Of a DNA stretch of 13,463 nucleotides, positions 6,536 to 11,908 are shown in pieces. Source of the DNA: an uncultured Comamonadaceae bacterium. Its GTDB lineage: Bacteria > Pseudomonadota > Gammaproteobacteria > Burkholderiales > Burkholderiaceae. The stretch lies in the NCBI GenBank assembly GCA_946482595.1, contig CAMLSD010000114.1:1-13463 (forward strand), given 5' to 3'. The notes below the pieces were generated by a model. It saw only the letters and a program-made list of their open reading frames with translations, searched no databases and was not told the DNA's origin. Within the stretch, counting starts at the first letter, position 1. Every line of letters starts with the position of its first letter. Position numbers and translations under genes: made by a program.

Positions 6536-7309
6536 ATGAGCAACCTCTTCGAAGCCAGGATCCTCGACGTCCATCACTGGACCGACAGGCTGTTTTCCTT
6601 CACGACCACCCGCGATCCGGGATTCCGCTTCCAGAGCGGGCAGTTCACGATGATCGGCCTGATGGTCGACCAGCGTCCGCTGCTGCGGGCCTACAGCATG
6701 GTCAGCCCGCACTACGAGGACACGCTGGAGTTCTTCAGCATCAAGGTGCCCGACGGGCCCCTGACCTCGCGCCTGCAGCATGTCCAGCCCGGCGACACCC
6801 TGCTGGTGGGCCGCAAGGCCTCGGGCACGCTGCTGCTGCAGAACCTGCAGCCCGGGCGCACGCTGTACCTGCTGTCCACCGGCACCGGCCTCGCCCCCTT
6901 CATGAGCGTGATCCGCGACCCCGAGGTCTATGAACGCTTCGAGAAGGTGGTGCTGGTGCACGGCTGCCGCCAGGTGGCCGAACTCGCCTATGCCGACCTG
7001 ATCCAGCGCGAGCTGCCGCGCAACGAGTGGTTCGGCGAGCAGGTGGCGCGCCAGCTCGTCTACTACCCCACCGTCACGCGCGAGGCCTTCCGCCACCAGG
7101 GGCGCATCACCACGCTGCTCGAGACGGGTCGCTTGTGCCATGACATCGGCATGAGCGCGATCGACCGCGAACACGACCGCTTCATGCTGTGCGGCAGCCC
7201 CGAGATGCTGCGCGACACCCGCGCCCTGTTCGACAAGCTCGGTTTCACCGAAGGCAGCATGAACCATGCCGGTCACTACGTGATCGAGCGCGCTTTCGTC
7301 GACAAGTGA
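6536..7309 (+). CDS. fpr: Ferredoxin-NADP+ reductase (Fpr)
   Basis: A 257-residue cytoplasmic flavoenzyme moving electrons between NADPH and ferredoxin or flavodoxin. I chose the ATG at 6536 because MSN at the N-terminus and the total length match the Azotobacter/Pseudomonas Fpr family. The frame is open further upstream, but that stretch overlaps DUF971 and is Arg/Pro-rich noise. Motifs: FAD-binding RAYSM (51-55) and GPLTS (74-78); the NADP pyrophosphate loop STGTGLAPFMS (114-124); VLVHGCRQ (139-146); and CGSPEML (219-225). The C-terminus ends HYVIERAFVDK, as usual for the bacterial subclass. Its likely partner is FdxA in the same cluster, giving a local NADPH-ferredoxin link to the AprA/B-like enzyme. 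The gap to DUF971 is 17 bases; YeiH follows after 10 bases. Confidence 0.96.
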   Translation: MSNLFEARILDVHHWTDRLFSFTTTRDPGFRFQSGQFTMIGLMVDQRPLLRAYSMVSPHYEDTLEFFSIKVPDGPLTSRLQHVQPGDTLLVGRKASGTLLLQNLQPGRTLYLLSTGTGLAPFMSVIRDPEVYERFEKVVLVHGCRQVAELAYADLIQRELPRNEWFGEQVARQLVYYPTVTREAFRHQGRITTLLETGRLCHDIGMSAIDREHDRFMLCGSPEMLRDTRALFDKLGFTEGSMNHAGHYVIERAFVDK

Positions 7310-7319
7310 AGGCGGCGCC

Positions 7320-8375
7320 ATGCCCCCGTCGATCCCGGTGCGCGCCCGCCTGGCCCGGCTGCCGGCCAGCACCGCGGGGCAGGCCGTGCCTGGCGTGCTG
7401 CTGTGTGTCGTCGTGGCCCTGGCCGCCGGGGCCGTGGCCGGCCTGCACCAGGGTCCGGTGATGCTGTATGCGCTGTTTTTCGGGACGGCCTTTCATCACT
7501 ACAGCCAGGAGTCGCGCACCGCCCCGGGCATCGACTGGTGCGCGCGCCAGGCACTGCGCCTGGGGATCGGGCTGCTGGGGGCGCGTATCACGGCCGCACA
7601 TCTGGTCGAGCTGGGCTGGTCCACCGCAGCCTGGGTGATCGCTGCCGTGCTGGCCACGCTGGCCTTTGGCTGGGGCCTGGCGCGGCGCCTGGCCCTGCCC
7701 CATCAACTCGGTGTGCTGGCCGGGGGGGCCACGGCCATCTGTGGCGCATCGGCCGCGCTGGCCATTGCCAGCGTGCTGCCGCGCCACCATGAGCTGGAGC
7801 GGCACACCGGCGCGGTGGTCGTGCTGGCCACGCTGCTGTCGTCGCTGGCCATGCTGTGCTATCCGCCGATGGCACGTGCGCTGGACCTGCCACCGGCACT
7901 GGCCGGCCTCTTTCTCGGCGGCAGCATCCATGACGTGGCGCAGGTGGTGGTGGCAGGCTACGCCATCAGCCCCGCTGCGGGTGACGCGGCCACACTGGTC
8001 AAGCTGCTGAGGGTGAGCCTGCTGGCCCTGGTGGTACTCGGGATCGGGCTGGCGGCGCGCAGGCTGGCCGAGCCGGACCCCGGCAGCACCGCCCCGGCGG
8101 CCCGCAACCTGCTGCCGGGCTTCCTGTGGTTGTTCATCGCACTGATGACGCTGCACAGTGCCGGCGTGCTGCCGGCAGCCGTGCAGCATGGGCTGTCCGA
8201 AGCGTCGCGCATGGCACTCACACTGGGCATCGTGGGGCTGGGCATGCGCACCTCGCTGCGCCACCTGGCCCATATCGGCTGGCGACCGGCCGTGCTGATG
8301 CTGGTGACGGCACTGTGGCTGGGCGCATTGATGCTGGGCTGGGCCTGGTGGCAGCATCGGCACCCCGGCCTCTGA
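7320..8375 (+). CDS. YeiH-family (UPF0324) putative sulfate exporter
   Basis: A 351-residue polytopic inner-membrane protein with roughly ten hydrophobic helices. Family hallmarks are present: LRLGIGLLGARI (79-90), GGATAICGASAALA (135-148), LGGSIHDVAQVVVAGY (199-214) and KLLRV (228-232). The family (PSE, UPF0324) is called a putative sulfate exporter. The evidence for its substrate is limited, and it may move sulfite or other small sulfur anions. It starts 10 bases after fpr, with AAGGCGG as a weak ribosome site, and is the last gene of the + strand cluster. Its position suggests disposal of an inorganic sulfur end product made by the upstream enzymes. This is the best contextual clue that the imported substrate contains sulfur. 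It faces the TerC gene tail to tail. Confidence 0.92.
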   Translation: MPPSIPVRARLARLPASTAGQAVPGVLLCVVVALAAGAVAGLHQGPVMLYALFFGTAFHHYSQESRTAPGIDWCARQALRLGIGLLGARITAAHLVELGWSTAAWVIAAVLATLAFGWGLARRLALPHQLGVLAGGATAICGASAALAIASVLPRHHELERHTGAVVVLATLLSSLAMLCYPPMARALDLPPALAGLFLGGSIHDVAQVVVAGYAISPAAGDAATLVKLLRVSLLALVVLGIGLAARRLAEPDPGSTAPAARNLLPGFLWLFIALMTLHSAGVLPAAVQHGLSEASRMALTLGIVGLGMRTSLRHLAHIGWRPAVLMLVTALWLGALMLGWAWWQHRHPGL

Positions 8376-8384
8376 GCGGCCACA

Positions 8385-8404
8385 GGGCTTGCGTCAGCAG
8401 GCCT
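8385..8404. terminator. Weak hairpin between convergent genes
   Basis: GGGCTTGC (8385-8392) can pair with GCAGGCCT (8397-8404) around a GTCA loop: eight pairs, two of them G-U on the + strand transcript. It lies between the YeiH stop and the TerC stop. No clear T-run follows on either side, so intrinsic termination would be weak. Confidence 0.3.
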
Positions 8405-9387
8405 CAAGGGGCCGTGCGCATCGGCTTGCGCGGCGCATGACGCAGGCTGAGCAGCACCGAGGCCAGGATCACCGAGGCCACGACCATCAGCGACCACTGC
8501 ACCGGCACATGGAACCAGGGCGCCACCAGCATCTTGGTGCCGATGAACACCAGCACGATCGACAAGCCGTACTTGAGCAGATGGAAGCGCTCGGACATGT
8601 CGGCCAGCAGGAAGTACAGGGCCCGCAGGCCCATGATCGCGAAGATGTTGGACGTGAAGACGATGAAGGGATCGGTCGTGACCGCAAAGATGGCCGGAAT
8701 GCTGTCGACTGCAAACACCAGGTCGCTTGCCTCGATCATCACCAGCACCAGGAACATCGGCGTGACCCAGCGCACACCATCGATGCGCACGCTGAAGCGT
8801 TCGCCGTGGAAGCCCGGCGTGATGCGCATGTGCCGGCGCAACCAGCCCAGCACAGGGTTGGCCGCGAGGTCAGGCTCGCGATCGGCCATGACGATCATGC
8901 GGATGCCGGTCACCACGAGAAACACCCCGAAAACGTGCAGGACCCAGGTGAACTCCTGCACCAGCCACACGCCGGCCAGGATCATCAGCGCACGCATGAC
9001 GATCGCCCCCAGCACGCCGTAGAGCAGCACGCGGCGCTGCAGTTCGGCCGGCACCGCGAAGTAGTTGAAGATCATCACGAACACGAACATGTTGTCGATC
9101 GACAGCGTCTGTTCGATCAGGTAGCCGGTGATGAACTCCAGCGCCTTGCGGTCGGCCAGTTCGCGCCCTGCCGTCCCGTTCAGATGCCACCACACCAGGG
9201 CCATGAACAACAGCGCGAGCGACACCCAGGCCACCACCCAGGCCGCAGCCTCCCGTGCGGACACACGGTGCGCCTTGTTGCCCCCCAGCACGAAGAGGTC
9301 CAGCGCAATCATCGCCAGCACGAAGGCAATGAAGCCGGCCCACATGGGGCCCGTGGCGAAGGTGTCGATGTTCATGGCGGTGAACAT
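8404..9387 (-). CDS. TerC/Alx-family integral membrane protein
   Basis: A 327-residue protein (or 323 if translation starts at the second ATG, 9375) with about nine membrane helices. TerC-family signatures: LIEQTLSIDNMFVF (90-103), which carries D98, and IEASDLVFAVDSIPAIFAV (218-236) with E219, D222 and D228, the acidic residues within membrane helices. SNIFAIMGLRALYFLL (246-261) also fits. Members include E. coli Alx and B. subtilis MeeF/MeeY, linked to manganese export and metalation of exported proteins; others belong to tellurite-resistance loci. No ter genes are nearby, so a manganese or metal role is likelier. Neither candidate start has a good ribosome site, because the upstream stretch is a perfect palindrome (9389-9412). 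It lies downstream of the stress-protein gene on the same strand and may be cotranscribed with it. Confidence 0.93.
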   Translation of the reverse strand: MFTAMNIDTFATGPMWAGFIAFVLAMIALDLFVLGGNKAHRVSAREAAAWVVAWVSLALLFMALVWWHLNGTAGRELADRKALEFITGYLIEQTLSIDNMFVFVMIFNYFAVPAELQRRVLLYGVLGAIVMRALMILAGVWLVQEFTWVLHVFGVFLVVTGIRMIVMADREPDLAANPVLGWLRRHMRITPGFHGERFSVRIDGVRWVTPMFLVLVMIEASDLVFAVDSIPAIFAVTTDPFIVFTSNIFAIMGLRALYFLLADMSERFHLLKYGLSIVLVFIGTKMLVAPWFHVPVQWSLMVVASVILASVLLSLRHAPRKPMRTAP

Positions 9388-9388
9388 G

Positions 9389-9412
9389 CGCGCACCGGCG
9401 CGCCGGTGCGCG
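9389..9412. repeat. Perfect 24-base palindrome upstream of the TerC gene
   Basis: The halves CGCGCACCGGCG (9389-9400) and CGCCGGTGCGCG (9401-9412) are exact reverse complements with no spacer. It fills nearly half of the 53-base gap between the stress-protein stop and the TerC start, ending one base from the ATG at 9387. It could be an operator, or an RNA hairpin (about 10 bp with a 4-base loop) that hides the TerC translation start or ends the upstream mRNA. No T-run follows. Confidence 0.7.
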
Positions 9413-9440
9413 TGATGTCAGCAGGCCGCGCTGCCGACGC

Positions 9441-9947
9441 TCAGGTGCCTGCGACCCACAGCAGCGTCAGGCCTGCGCCCACCCCGGCCGGCACGCCCAG
9501 GCGCTCCAGGGCGCTGGCCGGTGCACCGGCAATCACCTCGACCGGCACGTCGGCGCGTTCGATCAACTGGCTGGTCAGCGAATTCTCGACCGCACGCACC
9601 AGGGCGCTCTTGCGAGACGTGGCCATCATGATGCGGTCGCACTTCAGACGGTGCACCGCCTCGATGATGCAGTCGGCCTTGTCGCCGGTCTCGATGTGCA
9701 GCGTGTAGGGCACGGCGGCCTCGTCGAGCAGGGCCAGGGCCGGGGCCAGCCCCTCCATCGCATGCTCCTGGTGGAACTCTGCACACGCCTGGCTGCCCAC
9801 CTTGCTCGAGATATAGGGCGGGAACGGCGTCTGAACGTTCAGCAGGTGGATCTCGACGGAGGGATCGCGCCGGTGTTCGGCCATGGCTTCGCGCAGGGCC
9901 AGCAGGGAGTTCTCCGAACCGTCACAGGGCAGCAGCAGTCTGGGCAT
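9441..9947 (-). CDS. Universal stress protein (UspA family), non-ATP-binding type
   Basis: A 168-residue cytoplasmic protein. The start at 9947 is supported by GGAG (9956-9959 on the - strand), 8 bases upstream. The UspA fold is recognisable: RLLLPCDGSENS (3-14) at the first strand; HIETGDKADCIIEAV (84-98); then DRIMMATSRKSALVRAVENSLTSQLI, ending in VPVEVI (134-139). In ATP-binding members the G-x2-G-x9-G-S/T motif falls here. By eye its three glycines read Ala109, Arg112 and Asn122, so nucleotide binding is unlikely. About 29 residues follow the domain (140-168, Gly/Ala/Leu-rich), making it longer than the usual ~145. It is the first gene of a - strand pair with TerC and diverges from nhaR, sharing a 148-base intergenic region. 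Its role is probably stress tolerance; no partner is evident. Confidence 0.9.
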   Translation of the reverse strand: MPRLLLPCDGSENSLLALREAMAEHRRDPSVEIHLLNVQTPFPPYISSKVGSQACAEFHQEHAMEGLAPALALLDEAAVPYTLHIETGDKADCIIEAVHRLKCDRIMMATSRKSALVRAVENSLTSQLIERADVPVEVIAGAPASALERLGVPAGVGAGLTLLWVAGT

Positions 9948-9970
9948 GGTGATGTCTCCGGTTGAGGTGC

Positions 9971-9993
9971 GTGCGGGGCAAGACCCCAGGCAC
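9971..9993 (-). promoter_or_regulatory. Inverted repeat in the leader of the stress-protein gene
   Basis: GTGCGGGG (9971-9978) pairs with CCCC (9984-9987) and, past a 2-base bulge, GCAC (9990-9993) around a 5-base loop. It sits 24-46 bases before the ATG of the stress-protein gene. It could be a leader hairpin or an operator. A second GGTGC copy at 9966-9970 can pair with the same right arm. Confidence 0.3.
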
Positions 9994-10068
9994 CCGACAA
10001 GCGAAGACTACAAAGACCCTGTCGCCAAGAACATCAGTTTGTTGTGGGGCGATCCTTCCAGAAAACTT

Positions 10069-10074
10069 GATAAT
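10069..10074 (+). promoter_or_regulatory. Candidate -10 element for nhaR
   Basis: TGATAAT contains GATAAT (10069-10074), close to the sigma-70 -10 consensus, in a locally AT-richer patch. Transcription would start near 10081, leaving a leader of about 15 bases with GAGGTGA (10083-10089) as ribosome site for the ATG at 10096. No good -35 lies at 16-18 bases; TTGTGG at 10042 is 21 bases away. The call is tentative. Confidence 0.35.
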
Positions 10075-10095
10075 CGTGGCGCGAGGTGACGTGTC

Positions 10096-11037
10096 ATGAA
10101 CTACAAGCACCTTCACTACTTCTTGCGGGTGGCCACCCTGGGCGGGGTGACGCGAGCCAGCGAAGAACTGCACCTGTCGCCCCAGGCGATCAGCGGGCAG
10201 ATCCGGCTGCTCGAAGAATCGCTCGGCCTCACGCTGTTCACCCGCAGCGGGCGCAGCCTGGTGCTCACCGACGCCGGGCGCATGGTGCTGCGGTATGCGC
10301 AGGACATGTTCGCCATCGGCAACGAACTCCAGGAGGCCGTGCGCGACTACCCCACACAAGGCCATGCACTGGCGTTCCGAGTCGGTGTGGCCGATGCCGT
10401 GCCCAAGTCGATCGCCTCGCGGCTGATCGAGCCGGCCGCGCGGCTGGACGAGCCGGTGCGCATCGTCTGCCGCGAGTGGAAACTCGACATGCTGCTGGGC
10501 GAACTGGCGATGCACCGCCTGGACCTGGTCATCTCGGATGCGCCGATTCCGCCTTCGGTGAGCGTACGCGCCTACAACCACAGGCTGGGTGGGTGTGGTG
10601 TCAGCTTTTTTGCCGCACCGGCACTCACCCAGACGCTCGGCGAGCACTTCCCCGACTGCCTGGACGGCGCACGCCTGCTGATGCCGGCCGAGGACAGCGC
10701 CCTCGGGCAGAACCTGCGGGCCTGGCTGCAGGCGCGTTCGCTGCGCCCCATCATCGTGTGCGAGTGCGATGACAGCGCGCTGGCCAAGGAATTCGGCCGG
10801 CTCGGCCTGGGCATCTTCGTGGGCCCGAGCGTGATGGAGCGCGAGATCGAACGCCAGTACGGCGTGGTGCGGCTGGGCAGCGCCGCGGAGATCATGGAGG
10901 AGTTCTTCGCGATTTCGGTCGAGAGCCGCATCACCCACCCCTGCGTGACGGCCATCTGCTCGGCCGCACGCCGCGACCTGTTCGCGCCCGCTGCGCGTCG
11001 CAAGGGCCGCACCCGCACCGGCCTGACCCGGGTTTGA
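10096..11037 (+). CDS. nhaR: LysR-family transcriptional regulator NhaR
   Basis: A 313-residue regulator. The N-terminal winged helix-turn-helix is MNYKHLHYFLRVATLGGVTRASEELHL and onward (residues 1-60), including SPQAISGQIRLLEESLG and TRSGRSLVLTDAG. The effector domain follows, with FRVGVADAVPKSIASRLIEPA and FFAISVESRITHP. The MNYKHLHYF start, the VGVADxVPKSIA segment and the late ISVExRxxHP block are characteristic of NhaR, which in E. coli activates the sodium/proton antiporter gene nhaA in response to sodium. Length and start agree with the family, and GAGGTGA (10083-10089) supports the ATG. No antiporter gene is in the window. It diverges from the stress-protein gene, so it may control that unit or itself. 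The C-terminal 20 residues are Arg/Thr-rich and not conserved. Confidence 0.93.
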   Translation: MNYKHLHYFLRVATLGGVTRASEELHLSPQAISGQIRLLEESLGLTLFTRSGRSLVLTDAGRMVLRYAQDMFAIGNELQEAVRDYPTQGHALAFRVGVADAVPKSIASRLIEPAARLDEPVRIVCREWKLDMLLGELAMHRLDLVISDAPIPPSVSVRAYNHRLGGCGVSFFAAPALTQTLGEHFPDCLDGARLLMPAEDSALGQNLRAWLQARSLRPIIVCECDDSALAKEFGRLGLGIFVGPSVMEREIERQYGVVRLGSAAEIMEEFFAISVESRITHPCVTAICSAARRDLFAPAARRKGRTRTGLTRV

Positions 11038-11059
11038 CCCGCAAAGGCACCGCACGCAC

Positions 11060-11073
11060 TGCGAGTACTCGCA
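11060..11073. promoter_or_regulatory. 14-base palindrome upstream of the SDR/photolyase pair
   Basis: TGCGAGTACTCGCA is a perfect palindrome, 94 bases before the SDR start and 23 bases after the nhaR stop. It is a plausible operator for the two-gene unit that follows. A -10-like TAGCAT (11103-11108) lies about 30 bases further on without a convincing -35. The regulator is unknown. Confidence 0.4.
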
Positions 11074-11166
11074 TGGCGCGCAGCCGGCCGCAGGCGCCCC
11101 GATAGCATCGCGCAGCATGGCCGGGGCAGCGTGCGCCGGCGCCAGTTTCTTTTGCAGGACTACTCC

Positions 11167-11898
11167 ATGAATCAGATCGCGCTTGTCACTGGCGCCCGCG
11201 GCGGCATCGGACGGGCCCTGGTGTCCCGGCTGCGCAGCCGCGGTGTGCGCGTGGCCGCCGTGGGCCGTGACCCCGCCACCCTGGCCGAGGTGCCCGCCGA
11301 CGCCCACCTCGCCGTCGACTGCACCACGCCCGAGGGCGCGGCCCAGGCCATGGCGCTGTGCCGTGACACGCTGGGCGCAGCCCCCACGCTGCTGGCCCAT
11401 GCCGTGGGCAGCACCCTGATCGCGCCGCTGCACCGCACCTCGGCCGATGCCGCGCGCGAGATCCTGCGTGTCAATCTGGAAAGTGCCCTGTGGACCCTGC
11501 AGGCCTGGCTGGCTGCGTTGCAGGGCGCTCCGGGCGCCGCGGTCTTCGTGAGTTCGGTCGTGGCCCGCATCGGCGTGGCCAATCACGAGGCGATTGCGGC
11601 GGCCAAGGGCGGTGTCGAGGCGCTGGTGCGCAGTGCGGCAGCCACGCATGCAGCCCAGGGGGTGCGCATCAATGCCGTGGCACCCGGCATGACCGATACC
11701 CCGATGACTGCCGCGATGCTCAAGCTGCCCGCCATGCGGGATGCGGCGGGTCGGCAGTATCCGCTGGGCGGCATCCAGACCGCCGACGAGGTGGCCGACG
11801 TGATGGACTTCCTGCTGGCCCCAGGCGCCGCGCGGTTGACCGGCCAGGTGCTGGCCGTCGATGGCGGCTTCACCACCGTGCGCCCGCTCGTGAAGTAG
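11167..11898 (+). CDS. Divergent short-chain dehydrogenase/reductase lacking the catalytic Tyr
   Basis: A 243-residue Rossmann-fold protein of classical SDR length. I take the ATG at 11167; the in-frame alternative at 11131 adds an Arg-rich start. Seen: cofactor loop TGARGGIG (8-15), RVNLES with the structural Asn N103, SSVVARIG with the active Ser (129/130), and INAVAPGMTDTPM (168-180) and TGQVLAVDGGF (225-235), both typical of the family. The Y-x3-K motif reads I143-A-A-A-K147 after NHEA, so the catalytic lysine is kept but the tyrosine is Ile. ATT at 11593-11595 encodes it, and the frame is intact around it. Reductase activity may be lost or use another residue. The gene ends 10 bases before the photolyase gene, so the two are likely cotranscribed. 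Substrate unknown. Confidence 0.88.
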   Translation: MNQIALVTGARGGIGRALVSRLRSRGVRVAAVGRDPATLAEVPADAHLAVDCTTPEGAAQAMALCRDTLGAAPTLLAHAVGSTLIAPLHRTSADAAREILRVNLESALWTLQAWLAALQGAPGAAVFVSSVVARIGVANHEAIAAAKGGVEALVRSAAATHAAQGVRINAVAPGMTDTPMTAAMLKLPAMRDAAGRQYPLGGIQTADEVADVMDFLLAPGAARLTGQVLAVDGGFTTVRPLVK

Positions 11899-11908
11899 GC
11901 CGGCGGCC

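Noticed and set aside
8404..9387. Tellurite-resistance operon
   Set aside because: Only the TerC-family gene is present; no terZABDE neighbours, and the protein resembles Alx-type members.
9388..9440. yybP-ykoY manganese riboswitch before TerC
   Set aside because: The gap is only 53 bases and is mostly the palindrome, too short for that riboswitch, and its conserved loops are not seen.
8389..9708. Open frame on the + strand antisense to TerC and the stress protein
   Set aside because: The translation is dominated by His, Gln, Asp and Glu in a repetitive way with no domain, while the - strand frames encode clear TerC and UspA proteins.
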